Position numbers and translations under genes: made by a program
Shown: piece after piece, positions 1-11,906 of the stretch
Numbering within the stretch: the first letter of the stretch is position 1
Layout: every line of letters starts with the position of its first letter
Source of the DNA: Siphonodentalium dalli
Lineage: Eukaryota; Mollusca; Scaphopoda; Gadilida; Siphonodentaliidae
Direction: 5' to 3'
DNA: 64,000 nt
NCBI GenBank assembly: GCA_032622095.1
Contig: CP136066.1
Span: 168,340,664-168,404,663, forward strand
The notes under the pieces: model-generated
What the model was told of the DNA's origin: nothing
Seen by the model: the letters and a program-made list of their open reading frames with translations, nothing else
Databases searched by the model: none

Positions 1-176
1 CTTCCAGATCATGGCCTGTCCTTCACCGCATTGGTTTCCCTGTGTTTCTGTACCAATCTGCTGATAACTGAATGGTGGTACCCTAGCTGTCGACCTATAG
101 CCCTGCATGATGTTCCGGCTGCAACCATGCCTATTATACACCATCTTTCGCCGTCAGACAACCTTCTCCGAGCCAT
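1..176 (-). pseudogene. Tc1/mariner-type transposase, N-terminal fragment
   Basis: Reading the minus strand from the ATG at 176 gives 55 codons beginning MARRRLSDGERWCIIGMVAA and continuing through a helix-turn-helix (GTSCRAIGRQLGYHHSVISR) to ETNAVKDRP. This is the DNA-binding paired-like domain at the start of Tc1-like transposases, which binds the terminal inverted repeats. A TGA at 9-11 falls where family members usually have arginine before SGR, so a CGA to TGA (CpG decay) change is likely. The frame then stays open (SG) to the window edge, so the catalytic DDE part would lie further left. The nonsense codon marks this as a dead copy. The family call rests on recognising the motif, not on an alignment. 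Confidence 0.75.
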
Positions 177-450
177 AGTACCACGAAAATGAATATGTGA
201 AGTCAGTACGAGTTTAGATTAAGCGTTATGACCCGAAATGAAAGTGCTCTCATGGCAAATCACGACTGGTTTGCTGTGAACACGACTTACGCGAGCTATG
301 CACATCACAGTTGAGTGCACATATTGTCATTTCATCGCTGGATAATTGTTAATGCCACTGCACACATTATTTTAACAAATACAGCTTGAGTCGCACATCA
401 GTACATGCATTTCTCGGGTGGTGCTTAACTTTTTTCCAGGTGTATATTAA
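177..450. other. No recognisable gene
   Basis: AT-rich sequence, possibly the 5' flank of the Tc1-like fragment. I see no open frame with coding character and no clear terminal repeat. Confidence 0.4.
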
Positions 451-451
451 G

Positions 452-1060
452 TCGGCCAAATCATATATCATATCCAGATCATCACTCTAATAGGCAACTG
501 CCAACAGAACGCAGCACAAAGTCATTGTATATTGAAAGGATTTATTGAATGGAATAAGGGAAGGATCATGTTATAAATATAATTATAAGCAACAATAATA
601 TACAGAGGACCTAGAACTCGTTCCCAGTTTATAGCGAAATTTACAAAACAGGTCTCAGTAGAATTAGTTCACACGTGAATAAAATAATTTCATGCTTATA
701 TACCCGAGGGTTTAACAATAATTCCGATATATCTATATTATTTTGCTGATAATGTTTGTTTACCCCCATATAAAAAAAATCCATGTTCTTAAAAAAAATT
801 GACCATGATATTACTTTTATTAAAATTGACATGAAGATTCCATGAATTACAAAATGTCATAAGTTTATCAGCATCTTTCAGCACATGATAGTGTCGAGTT
901 TGTAAAACCTTGGCATGGAACTATAATCTATATAAATGCCATTTTTGTTGTTATCAAGTATTTTTGTCGGCCAAATCACATATTACTTGACTATTATCGT
1001 CAGATCCTCACCGCAATAAGCAACTACCAACAGCACCAAGCAGAACTTCATTGTATCTGG
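452..1060 (+). repeat. Direct repeat pair (~90 bp)
   Basis: The stretches 452-530 and about 967-1060 share the core GTCGGCCAAATCA followed by similar text (CAGATC, CAACTRCCAACAG, TTCATTGTAT or CATTGTAT). They lie about 515 bp apart in the same orientation. This is an old dispersed or tandem duplication with no coding signal. Confidence 0.5.
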
Positions 1061-1142
1061 AAAACAAAATTAGTAACGATCAGCGTGCGATATTCTAAAA
1101 TATAGTTGTACATGTAACATATATACATACTATTGTTATTAA

Positions 1143-1771
1143 AGGGACAGGCGACCTTCGTTGTATGTTATAATTTAGAAATAACATTTATCAAATTATG
1201 AAAATTTCCTCAAGAATATACTAATAGTAAATAGCATAGTAATGATATGAATGCGATATTACTCACAAAACAGGCTTAGTTTCCGAGAAAATAAAGGTCG
1301 AGTGTTGTTCAGTTTCTCGCAAAAAGCGCAGTGGATTGTTTATAAGCAGCTGCACGCAGAGTCACGATATGTTGCGTCATTTCCTTATTTAGATTCGCGC
1401 GCATTATACGTCGGTTGTAAAACCCCTAATTTGGTGGGTCTACCACTTCTAACTCACAATACTACTCATAGTAAATTCCTTATTTGGTATGTATTACCAT
1501 ATATAGGTTAGGAGAAAATACTGTAGCGCAACGGACCATTTTCATTGGACGATCCGGTAGATCCAAGTGTTTTTCTAAACACAAATGGTTCTGTAACGTT
1601 TTTGATGTTTGTTTACATAAGAAAGCCTACAAACGTGACAATAACAGTATAATGTACGCTATATTTATGATCGGTATAAAAATAATATATGATTATTATA
1701 TAATATTGTTTCTGTTTATGGCGGATGTGACTATTTTAACAGCAATACACACGCAAAGTCCGCCCGTATCT
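1143..1771. mobile_element. TTAA-flanked inverted-repeat element (629 bp)
   Basis: The segment starts AGGGACAGGCGAC and ends TCCGCCCGTATCT. The inner ends are imperfect inverted repeats (8 of 13 positions), and TTAA lies immediately outside each end (1139-1142 and 1772-1775). TTAA target duplications are typical of Kolobok and piggyBac-type transposons. The termini resemble those of the elements at 20316 and 31727. No transposase frame is present, so this looks non-autonomous. Confidence 0.5.
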
Positions 1772-1835
1772 TTAAAGTGATGGATATGTGTCTTTATCTA
1801 CGGACTTTGCTATATTGTTATCGTCGTTTCAGCGG

Positions 1836-1950
1836 CTTCGTCAACCACGAAGTTATCAAACTGCGAGGCAGAGTTCAGTTCCCTCGCTACGCTGGTCTGA
1901 CAAGGTAGAGTTCAGTGAACTTCGGTCCCCTAGCTACGCTGGTCTGAATA
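1836..1950 (+). repeat. Short tandem duplication
   Basis: A roughly 50-bp segment containing AGAGTTCAGT and CTACGCTGGTCTGA is repeated twice in tandem with point differences. No function is apparent. Confidence 0.5.
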
Positions 1951-2189
1951 CATCATCACGTATACCGGATGTAAGGAAACGTTGTACTTTTTTATTTAAA
2001 ACTATAAATTGTCGGTTCCAATTCATTCTGATTTGACCTAGCCAATTTCAGAATGAATTTTGACAGTTCAGTTTCTCAGAATAATGAACTATAACCGACA
2101 GAAGTCATGAATACACCATATAAGATTTCCTTGCATTTTGTATACGCGATGGCAGTGGTCTGACGTTATTGGCGGCCGAATTAAGGTGG

Positions 2190-2600
2190 GGGGGGGTCAA
2201 GTAACACATTTTGAATGGGGATATCAATGCAAATTTGCGGAGCAATAGTTACAGAGTTACACATACTTCTGAGTTTGACATGATGTGGTATTGGAAACAA
2301 CAGTTATTTTGGCGGGTCCGCTTGGAACATGTTCCATTATAATGTTGGTGTATTTATTTTTGAAATTTATATTGATTTTTTCAAATGTAGGTCATGTGAT
2401 GTAATTCCAGAAAACAATTGTCAAAACATTATTTATTGCAAAATTTTATAATTTACTTAGCGCAACTGCCAGTTAAATGTTATGACTGTTCAGAGATATG
2501 CCTGCTTTGGTTCCCGAACAACTGCTTCATACATAACATTTGCTACGGAAATGTGCATGGAAATCCCCATTCAAAATTGGTCACTTGACCTCCCACGTAA
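2190..2600. mobile_element. Inverted-repeat (MITE-like) element
   Basis: GGGTCAAGTAACACATTTTG at the left is mirrored by an imperfect inverted copy near 2560-2600 (CAAAATTGGTCACTTGACC). Inside them, ATGGGGATATCAATGCA pairs with TGCATGGAAATCCCCAT. The arms are about 50-60 bp and the interior is non-coding. Confidence 0.6.
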
Positions 2601-2769
2601 AGACCCTGCAGATGGATGCAGTGACTCGCAATCTGTTACGTTCAGGGCAAACCTATAATGTATCGCATTTGTCGCGTTTCAGAGTTTAAAAGAAAATTCA
2701 TTGAAATCATATAAGTTATCGCCGCAGTCGAAACCTAGAATTACTTTGATCTCCAGCGAGGAACATTAA

Positions 2770-3230
2770 GGGGCAGTCGCATGTTTTGCATTAGATCGTG
2801 TCATCAATCTCTACTCTTAGCTACGCATGTAGAGATCACATTCTACCAGTAGAAAACCTTGGAACTTTTTGATCCTTATAAAGTCGAAAAAATAACACAG
2901 GGAATATATTTCTTTGTTATGATCTATTAATAATGTACTTCACTGTAGGTGAATATTCCAACTCGAAATTTCAATATTTAAGTGACTTTGTGAAGGATTT
3001 TGCTTTGCATCGCTTACAATTATGAAATTTCTTATGGGTAATTAATTCAATGTTTATAGCGATAACGGCGAATCCCCGAGTGATTTTTTCGACTTTATAA
3101 GGTTCCCTGTCAAAACTTCATAAAGTTCCCAGGTTTTGTACTGGTAAAATATGATCTCTAAGGGTGTTAGCCATAGTAGAGATTAATTGCATGATCTAGT
3201 CTTGCATAAATCCAGCCAAACATTGCAAGA
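2770..3230. mobile_element. Inverted-repeat (MITE-like) element
   Basis: The left arm (about 2790-2895) includes GATCTAATGC-type ends, GTAGAGATCACATTCTACC and TTATAAAGTCGAAAAAAT. It is mirrored by the right arm (about 3080-3220) with TTTTTCGACTTTATAAGG, TGATCTCTAAGG and GCATGATCTAGTC. The arms exceed 100 bp with scattered mismatches, and no coding frame is present. Confidence 0.65.
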
Positions 3231-3324
3231 GATTTTCAACAAAGAATTTCTCTGGATCTATCTGGCGCAAAATCTGAAATTTCCCATATCATCAACTTCA
3301 TTGTATATATAATCTGAACAATTA

Positions 3325-3445
3325 TTAAAGTGATGTGAAACACTGCGGTAGGGTGATCAAATGCTTCGTTCCTCCAGTTGACATAGCGCCTGAATGCTAA
3401 CTTATCAGTTTCAATACCCGAACAAGTACATAATATGTTTTAAAC
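3325..3445 (-). repeat. Dispersed repeat, internally deleted copy
   Basis: This contains AAAGTGATGTGAAACACT and then CCAGTTGACATAGCGCC and CCCGAACAAGTACATAATATG. The same two blocks, further apart, occur at 53515-53535 and 53810-53880. An inverted copy of the first block lies at 29540-29560. It belongs to a family that also abuts the receptor splice acceptor. Confidence 0.6.
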
Positions 3446-3449
3446 ACCA

Positions 3450-4985
3450 TTTGCTCTGTAGTTTATTCTGATTCTCATATCACATATATGTGGTTAGAAT
3501 ATTACAGAATATGTCTGTTTGTCTGCCGCAATTCGGATTTTATTTACAACAATTTATTTTTAAAAGCTGATGTTAGGACGATAGACATGTATACACACAT
3601 TTAAGAAAACGTGTTCATATGGTATGATATTCTATGTGCGAGTAGTTTTTACCTTTATAATATTACCCTCGGATCATTTATCGCGAATGTCATTTGTTTC
3701 CAGATGTATTCAGTGTTCCGAAAATCCAATTATAACTGATAAACTGCATAATAAAATATAATTGCGCATCACAATTCGTATCGTTCCACTGCCCGCTGAT
3801 ACAAACGCTCGTTATTAGTTCCATAATTATGCGGAAATAACTTAGACGCAACGCTCCTTAATAGTCAGACGCACGTTTTGTCAACATTTCCTTGTATTTC
3901 AAAATGGATTTTCTCAAAATCTGTCCATGCTGCCAGGAATTTATTTTAAAATTTTGGTGCAAGCGTTTATTGTGACACAATATTTAAGAAACATCAACCC
4001 TTTGGAAATTATAACCTCATTTATTCTACTTTTATGGCATGAAAAATAAATAACATTTCACTGTTTTCATGTAACAAGAACTTCTGTAAAATAGATATTT
4101 TGTTTTCAAAAGTGCAGTTCATATATCCATGATATCATATCTGAAGATCGTGAGGGAAGACTTTATTATTCTTGAATCGTGAAACTTAACCATTATTTTC
4201 ATTTAGAAAAGCAACTACCAATACATAGTATTCTATATTTGCGAATATTCATGTCATTCCTGTTGATCAATGAACAATTGACCCACCAAAGTTCTCATAA
4301 TTATGGAGACGAAAATTGAGAGTAAATTCTAACGAAAAGGGAGCCGGCGGTAACCGAAACCGAACTCAACGTGCAGTATGCGCCAGTCTACAGAATTCCA
4401 TTCCATCCAGATGATACTATCTATAAAGTTAATACTGTTATCATCCATAAACCATATATAAAGCAAAATTACAAAATCGTAGTAATATTGTGGATACTTA
4501 CTTGTTCAGGTGGATCCGAATGTATGTCTGTTCACGGGAGGGCATATCCTATTTATTTCATCCCTTAACCAACAGAATTCAACATCGTATCAGTTAATAG
4601 TTGGCCAAAGTAGCCTCATGCGGGGTTTTTCCTTTGGGAGGGGGCGGAGCGATATTGTGGTGCGTTGATTAGTATCTGGGAACACATGGAATCGCAAGTT
4701 CTGGTCCCCGATATACTAACAATGCAGGTATGTCGAGATTCCAATATGCATGGATAGTTGAGCTTTGTTGTGCTAATATCGTTTGTGCCATGCATCCCGT
4801 GAGTCATTGCAACAAAATCCCAACCAACAGCTGACACAACCCAACCAAGGCCACGTAAATGTGTACACCGTTAGAAAATAGGCCTTTGGAACCAAACTGA
4901 AGAACCAGTAGATGGTTCTTCGTGCTTCAAAAACAGTTGTAAAACCAAAATCTTGAGAATTGAAGAACCAAAAGGGGACAGACGG
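3450..4985. other. No recognisable gene
   Basis: AT-rich intergenic-looking sequence. The short open frames here (for example near 4371-4568 and 4616-4837) show no domain, cysteine pattern or splice context that I can support. Confidence 0.4.
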
Positions 4986-4989
4986 ATGA

Positions 4990-5770
4990 TTTGCAACTAA
5001 ACTTCATTCACCGTCGTCGTTTTCCTCGTCGTCGTCATTATCATCGTCGTCATCGTTATCATCGTATCGTAATCATCGAAAGCATCTTCATTGCCATCGC
5101 AGTCGTCATAGTCAACGTCGTCGTCATCATCTCTGTCGTCGTCGTAGTCATCATCATCGTCATCACCGTCACCATCTTCGTCGTAATCACCGTCATCAGT
5201 GTCGTCTTCGTCATCGTCATATTCGTTGTCATCTTGTCATCATAATCGTTGTTGTCGTAGTCATCAACATCATCGCTGTCGTCGTATTCATCATCATCAT
5301 TGCTGTCGTCGTCGAAGTCACCATGATCATCGCTTTCGTCTAAGTCATCATCATCATTGCTGTCGTCGTCGAAGTCACCATGATCATCGCTTTCGTCTCA
5401 GTCATCATCATCATCGATATCGTCGTAGTCATCATCATAATCATCGATGTTGTCGTCGTAGTCATCATCATCATCATCATCGATGTTGTCGTCGTAGTCA
5501 CCATCATCCCTGTTTGTTATAATAATCATCATTATCGATGTCGTCGTTGTCGTCATAATTATCGTCGTCGTCATCATAAGCATCGTCGTCGTCATCATAA
5601 TAATGTCCGCTATTGGCAGCATCATCCTAATTATTACCATCATCAACGTCGTCGTGTAGCAGCATGGTCAATATCATCATTACATTAGCCATCGATAATC
5701 GTCATCATTATCATCATCATTATCATCGTCGTCGTCGTCGCCGACTTCAACGACGCCATCTGTGTCAATT
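4990..5770 (+). repeat. Trinucleotide-rich (CGT/CAT) microsatellite tract
   Basis: About 780 bp of interspersed CGT and CAT triplets, with larger duplicated blocks. For example, the stretch around 5295-5340 is repeated around 5350-5395. All six frames stay open for long stretches only because the triplets lack stop codons, so the His/Arg- and Ile/Val-rich frames are not genes. Confidence 0.85.
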
Positions 5771-5794
5771 ACAATCATCATTGCATGAAGTTGT

Positions 5795-6475
5795 CGTATA
5801 TCGTCGGTGGGCAGTCAAAAGGACGTGTACTACTTTTTGCAAATTTACAGGAGAAGCAAAAAACTTAATAAATCTCAAATGTGTTGTCAAAATAACAAGA
5901 ATTGTGTATATATAATAAGTTCACACAATAGGGAATATGCCCACTATGGTTAGAGACATGAATTAAGAGGGTTTTTTTTTAATATTTATTTTTATTGACA
6001 GGTCACCAATTTTCGACGTACATTTGTCTACATACGAGGTTTTGGAATAGTGGCGGTAAATTTTTTTCAAATTCAAGAATTTCGTATTCTAAACATTAAA
6101 GCTGGATTATCTCGCTTCCCTTGTGTGTATCAGAACGGGCCTGAGGTTCCTGCACTTTCCATTTGTTGTGTGGTTGATATCCAATACTCTGAGTACTCTG
6201 ACCACCAAGGATGTGTCTCCAAATAAATAAAATAGTTGTACGATATTTTGGAAAACAAAAATTTCTGTCACCCAACCAAAATGAAATTGTACGATATTTT
6301 GGAAATAACAACTCAATGATGAGGGAAAAAGTATTTTCCAGATGACTAAGGGGCACATACTCTAAATATATTGTGTAATTTGACAAGGAGAATCTGATTA
6401 TGCAAAAAAGTTTTTCCCGCCAAAACCGGGTATACGTCCTTTTGGAAGCCCACCGACGATATATAATTGTTGTCG
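5795..6475. repeat. Inverted repeat pair around a ~540 bp core
   Basis: The segment near 5795-5865 (TATATCGTCGGTGGGC, AAAAGGACGT, then an AAAACTT-type end) is mirrored at about 6405-6475 (AAGTTTTTCCCGCC, ACGTCCTTTTGG, GCCCACCGACGATATATA). Triplet microsatellite DNA flanks both sides, so these may be the ends of one mobile element inserted in the microsatellite. Confidence 0.5.
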
Positions 6476-6999
6476 TCACTATCATCGCCTTCATCTTCAG
6501 CATCCGTAATGAGTCGTCCTCGTTTTCGTCCTCGACAGTGCACATCGGTACCATCAAACGATTGACTCGTTTGGTTTCCGAATTGTTTGCTAGCTTTTGA
6601 GGAGGGAAATTCTTTTATATGCATTAATTTGTATTTGTCCCTTCCGAAAAGGGAAATCGGTTCTCTGCGAAGAACCAGATTGGTTCTGTTAAATATATAT
6701 TCCAGCTACTCTTTAAGAAGCCGCCCCATTCGTGAATTATCCAAAAATTTCAATTTCAAACATAAACAATATCAATTTGAAGAAAAACAAAATCATTATC
6801 TTTTATAATCAACACATGCGATAGTACTATAACAACACATGTTCACCCTCAATGTGAGAGATCTGTTCTAATTATGTAAAAAAAAAATGGTCTAGAAAAC
6901 AAGATGTTTTTTAGGCGGTCATTTTAGAATTTAACAGGAATATTTGCACCCACAAAAAAAACACACTGCATTATCTAGCTGAGAAATCCAACAAAGGAT

Positions 7000-7425
7000 A
7001 CGTTCATAAACTGGCAAGTTTGCACGGTATGGTTTGCATTTTGTCGTAGAAAACGATTATATAGATATAGTGCCTTGATATGAACGGAAACAAGCACATA
7101 AAGTGCATCTGTGCCACAGCTATATAACTATACGTACGAAGTAAAATCTCTGTAGTTCCACTAGTAACGATGCTACAGGAATTTGCCTGTAAATATCATG
7201 CAATTATCTCGCAAGAATAAATCATACAGGTATTTGAAGGCAAATTCCAATAGCACTGTTACAAGTGGGATTAGATAAATGTTACTTCTCATGTCTTTCA
7301 CTTTTGTAAAGATGCATGTTATGTGCACGGTTCCGTTCATATTTTGGCACCATGTGGTTTTCTATGACGAAATTCCCAACAAAAACATACCGTGCAAACT
7401 TACCAGCGTATGAACGTAGCCTAAG
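7000..7425. mobile_element. Fold-back MITE-like element
   Basis: The ends are inverted repeats. ACGTTCATAAACTGGCAAG plus TTTGCACGGTATG at 7003-7030 mirrors CATACCGTGCAAACTTACC plus a TATGAACGT end at 7387-7418. Further inside, TTTTGTCGTAGAAAACGAT mirrors the stretch at 7355-7375, and ATATGAACGGAAAC mirrors GGTTCCGTTCATAT. The interior is non-coding. Confidence 0.65.
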
Positions 7426-7429
7426 GTCT

Positions 7430-8330
7430 ATACTATGTATATACTACATGAAACCAAGACTGTCAGCGACATAAAAACAATTAAACATTTTTCATTGCAT
7501 GTTTTAGTTTTTTGGAAGCATTTGCAGAACCTTTTTTGAAGGAAAAATCACCATAGCAGAAGAAAAAAACACAACATAACACAACAGACAACATGTCTGA
7601 ACAAATGAATCACTAATTGAGTGTCTATGTCGCCTGATTATTGCAAACGTGGTTGAATAATATTTATGTTTTATGTTCTTTTGGACCTTCACACGATAAA
7701 CAAATATTTTTTTTTTGAAAATTCACAAATGAGGCCCCTCCTTAAGAACACATATATATAATATATACAGCATTGAGAGACTAGCAATGGATTCATTTCG
7801 GACCGTCTGAATAGAGGAGAGATATTGAATTGAACTAGACCTCGAACCTCGTATAGGTAATATATGAATCTCCGAAACGGGGTGTAACATGTCTATAACT
7901 GACTTCCTTTTCCGGAATAAATTAACAACCTAGAAAAGAATAAATGTACCAAAGACACAAGCGGTACTACAACTATATAATTCCTACATAACAGATGCAT
8001 TCACCGTGTATATTTATATGAGTTTGATACCATGCAATAAAGAGACAAAGAGAGCTCACATCCAGCAAATCTTTATCAAGGGGCGCAACTGAAAACCAGT
8101 GATTATTAACTAAACTAATCTATAAACCAACAATCTAACCCAACAATCTGACCCACCAATTGAACCCAACTTATGAAATTTTACCCAACTATTAACCCAA
8201 CTTTGGATAACCAAACAATTTTGACTAAACTTTATTTTTGGTTGAATGTGGCCATGTTATATATAGATGTACTGGTGGTGTGCTGTGTCATTCGTGCGTG
8301 CCATGCACTGATTAATGCTGAATTTGTCAT
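7430..8330. other. No recognisable gene
   Basis: AT-rich sequence. Around 8130-8225 there is a run of short CCAAC/CAAT-type repeats (CAACAATCTAACCC and similar). No coding evidence. Confidence 0.4.
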
Positions 8331-8339
8331 TTTCGAATG

Positions 8340-8695
8340 GAATCGTGCAAAAACACACACATTATCTCTTAAACACGCGAAAAGACACACATTATCTCTC
8401 AAACGCGCGAAAATACACACATGATCTCTCAAACGCTCGAAAAGACACACAGGATCTCTCAAATGCGCGAAAAGACACACATTATCTCTCAAACGCACGA
8501 AAAGACACAGATGATCTCTCAATCGCGCGAAAAGACACACATTATCTCTCAAACGCGCGAAAAGACACACATGATCTCTGGAACGCGCGAAAAGACACAT
8601 GATCTCTCAAACGCGCGAAAAGACACACATTATCTCTCAAACGCGCGAAAAGACACACATGATCTCTCGAACGCACGAAAAGACATCTCCCAAAT
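8340..8695 (-). repeat. ~30-bp minisatellite, first array (inverted orientation)
   Basis: About twelve tandem units read AAACGCGCGAAAAGACACAC followed by ATTATCTCTC or ATGATCTCTC. The unit is close to 30 bp, so several frames on both strands remain open and spell a repeated decapeptide. The reverse complement of the unit is similar to the unit of the array at 8878-9350. Confidence 0.85.
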
Positions 8696-8877
8696 GTGCA
8701 AAAAGTCACCCAACATCTCCAAGTCTCGTTCGTCTCTGTATGCGACAGTCAAACTCAGCGCGGATGGACTACCCATAAAATTCGGTTGAAATTTCACTCG
8801 AAAATCACAGACAAATAATTACTGTAATTACACTTAACATGCGACTAATTTAAAATTGATTGTTTTATGAGACTCTT

Positions 8878-9349
8878 TTTTTGCACATTTGAGATATCGT
8901 GGATGTCTTTTTGCACGTTTATAAGATCCCGGTGGTTTTTTTGCACGTTTATGAAATCCTGGGCGGTTTTTTGCACGTTCATGAGATCCTGGGGTGATTT
9001 TTTTGCACGTTTAGGAGATCCTGTGTGTTTTTTTGCACGTTTATGAGATCCTGTGTGTTTTTTTGCACGTTTATGAGATCCTGGGTGTTTTTTTGCACGT
9101 TCAGGAGATCCTGTGTGGCTTTTTGCACGTTTAGAGATCATGGGTGGGGTTTTTTTTGTTGCACGTTTATGATATCCTGGGCGGTTTTTTGCACGTTCAG
9201 GAGATCCTGGTGGGTTTTTTGCACGTTTAGGAGATCCTGTGTGGTTTTTTGCATGTTCATGAGATCCTGTGTGGTTTTTTGCACGTTTAGGAGATCATGA
9301 GTGGTTTATTTGCACGTTTATGAGATCCTGGGCGGTTTTTAGCATGTTC
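8878..9349 (+). repeat. ~30-bp minisatellite, second array
   Basis: About fifteen tandem units read TTTTTTGCACGTTTATGAGA followed by TCCTGGGTGG, with GTTTAGGAG/GTTCATGAG variants. The array is interrupted at 9350 by an inverted-repeat element and resumes at 10051. It is homologous, in the opposite orientation, to the array at 8340-8695. Confidence 0.85.
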
Positions 9350-10050
9350 AGGGCCCTATACTATGGACCATAATAATTGTAATCACAAGGTTATGGGATG
9401 TACACAGGAGTGTCAAGTGCAATAGACCACTGTATTGTAATAGTGTAGATTATACCCGTGTGCTCGTGGGCGCATTACCGATGGGTGATTGGGTTTGATT
9501 AGAATGGAATTCACACTGCGGCAATCAAGCGATTGTCTCGTGGCAAACAACCTAAAGTCTGTATTGGAGTATTGACCAATTATGACATTCGTGCAGGGAC
9601 GTTGTTAGAGGGTCTCCTTTGGGGGTACACACCTTGGAGTTTAAACCTGCACCTGAGACCCTCTAGCTACGTCTCTTGTACATATTATCAATATAATACT
9701 CCAGCGATTCTGACGATAACCATTGACGAAATATAACACAATGCACGAACGGTTGCGGTGTACTCACTGAGCGATTATTTATAGGATACCGATTACCACT
9801 AATCAAATTGAACACGGATCACCCATGCACTATAGCGATAACATATCAATGAGTGTCTTCGAGGAATCATTTTTTTTTCATTGGTCAATCAAGTCACATG
9901 CGGAAAACCTATTATTTTATTGGTCACCATGCATGTGAACGCGGCATTACAAGAAGTCGTATATATATACACTGTTAGAATAAGAGTGGAGGTATATGGT
10001 AATCGGTAAGCTTGTGATTACAATAATTGTGTTCTATAGTATAGGGCCCT
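9350..10050. mobile_element. 701-bp inverted-repeat element inside the minisatellite
   Basis: The terminal inverted repeats begin AGGGCCCTATACTAT and continue through TTGTAATCACAAG, about 40 bp with a few mismatches. The element splits a minisatellite repeat between GTTC and GGAGATCC. No target duplication longer than a base or so is clear. The interior has short hairpins and no transposase. Parts of it (9770-9930) recur inverted at about 23540-23700. Confidence 0.75.
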
Positions 10051-10197
10051 GGAGATCCTGTGTGGGTTTTTTGCACGTTTAGGAGATCCTGTGTGGTTTT
10101 TTGCACGTTTATGAGATCCTGTGTGGTTTTTTGCACGCTCATGAGATCCTGTGTGGTTTTTTGCATGTTTAGGAGATCCCGGGTGGTTTTTTTACAC
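10051..10197 (+). repeat. Continuation of the second ~30-bp minisatellite array
   Basis: About five more units in the same phase and orientation as 8878-9349. This shows that the 9350-10050 element interrupted one original array. Confidence 0.8.
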
Positions 10198-10750
10198 GAA
10201 AATACCCGACAATGACGAATTCAGCTTGATGAATACCTGACATTTTCTTGGCTTGAATGACATGTCCCATTTTTGTTCTCATTCTTCGAGTTTAATCAAG
10301 TCGTTTTGAGGTGTATATAACCTGGTTCAATATTATTCGCCGGCATCACAAATTAAAGGGGTATACTGAAACTCAATCCTGCCATTTATGGGACCATCAC
10401 CTATTATTCTCAACAGAATATATCAACAAATTAAATAAAATTATTAATAACTCATAAATTAATTTTCATTATAATTTCCAATAAGCGACCCTAGTATATC
10501 AGTATATGTGGCAAATCAAATCCAATAGTATGTAATAACATCATCACAGACATCCGGACATAGATTAAACAAACGTTATTTCAGCATTATTTCAGGCTTC
10601 AAACCGACACTGAATTTAAACCTGGACACAATAATAATGCCACAATTTAACCACACGAATGGCTTCTTTTGTTGCGTTATGTGGGTAAAACAGACCGATG
10701 CAAATACGTATACATGCAAATGTATAACTTCCACACAAATACTTTTATCT
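10198..10750. other. No recognisable gene
   Basis: AT-rich sequence with no supported feature. Confidence 0.4.
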
Positions 10751-10880
10751 TTACCATTACCGAACGCTCTTTATTACACGCACAAATTTAATTGAAAGGA
10801 ATTTTTTAGCTCTTATAATAATAAGGTGGTAACGTAATAATAAACTTTAAGGGAAAGCAATTGTTTATCAATTTATTATT
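10751..10880 (+). repeat. Dispersed repeat with AACGCTCTTTATT
   Basis: TTACCATTACCGAACGCTCT starts a ~125-bp block (AATTGAAAGGAATTTTTTAG, GGTAACGTAATAATAAAC) that recurs at 18167-18290. In the second place it forms the right end of the PIN-nuclease transposon and its flank. The motif AATAAAGAGCGTT lies at 10763-10775 on the minus strand. Confidence 0.65.
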
Positions 10881-11243
10881 ATAGGGTAAACGCGAACGCA
10901 GACCCCAATAGGCACAAATTATACAGTCGAGTTATCCACATTTGGGAAAATCGCTAGGGTCATCCAAACCGAAGTGCAATGGTAAGGACTCGCCCAGGGG
11001 CCACCGCCTTTTGGATCACGGTTAGCCAGGTAAGTATGCTTTGCCGAGATCGACCAGGTGGTGTCATTGATGCAGAACTTCTCTATTCGAGGTGTTAATT
11101 AATTTAGTATAACATTCCACATCCGCTCCACTAATAGCTGGCTCAGATGGATCAATAAAAAATACATCAACTATCTCTACCTTAATCTGTCATATATGAA
11201 TTGTGTTTCGCGCCAAAAAAGAGTTATGTATGTATTTATTTAA

Positions 11244-11657
11244 AGGTACTCAATCCGAATTAACGCTCGCAAATTACTATTTCCTTGGCTTCGGGGGTAA
11301 AAAAATATTTGATTCGAGTCGAGGAACCCACCCATCAAAGTTAGGAGTGATCAGATATCGATGTTTGAAATATATCATTTTAATTTTAGTGGCCCAGTAA
11401 ACTGTCGACGAGATGAAGATCGATAACTCTAAAATCCAGTGGCTTTTTTGTGTCAGATATTTGACAAACCGGCAAAATTTCGTTGAACAAAACGTTGATA
11501 AATAATAGGTTTTGGGCAATTTTATACTACAGCTGAACTGTGGTTAGCATTATTTTTGGGCAATTAATGGATTCTGATTACCGAAGCGGCATTTCAAAAA
11601 ATGTCGTTGTCGTTGGAATCTGATGATATGGGGACCGTCGAATCGGATTGAGTACCT
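11244..11657 (-). mobile_element. TTAA MITE, copy 1
   Basis: The ends are AGGTACTCAATCCGA and its inverse TCGGATTGAGTACCT, with TTAA on both sides (11240-11243 and 11658-11661). The interior carries CTCTAAAATCCAGTGG and TGGTTAGCATTATTTTTGGG. It is inverted relative to the copy at 11907. It encodes no protein, so its transposase must have come from another element, probably a TTAA-specific superfamily such as Kolobok or piggyBac. Confidence 0.85.
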
Positions 11658-11906
11658 TTAATACATGAAACACAATTTGCACATGAAACACAATTTTCAG
11701 ATTGAGGCAAGAATTTAGAGTTACCTCTCGTTGCGCATGCCATCCGAACATCGAAGACTACATGATTACGCGCGAGGCTATCATGTTCTCGTTGATAGAA
11801 CTTTTTGTTTTATTCTTAAAGCGACTCATGATCTTCAGAACTCAGATTAATTATTTATAATCATCATAGCGAGGATTCGCACGTGTAACATTCAAAGAAA
11901 CATTAA

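Noticed and set aside
4991..5915. His/Arg-rich and Ile/Val-rich ORFs
   Set aside because: Produced by stop-free CGT/CAT triplets in a microsatellite.
6096..6624. Overlapping minus-strand ORFs of 83-153 codons
   Set aside because: They lie in an inverted-repeat element beside triplet repeats, several frames are open at once, and no motif is recognisable.
8315..8789. Repeat-peptide ORFs (SNARKDTHYL and similar) on both strands
   Set aside because: Open frames exist in several phases because the unit length is near a multiple of three. There is no start context, splice site or composition typical of a real protein.
8340..10197. CRISPR-like regular repeats
   Set aside because: Units are contiguous and about 30 bp with no unique spacers, in a eukaryotic context. 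They are minisatellites.
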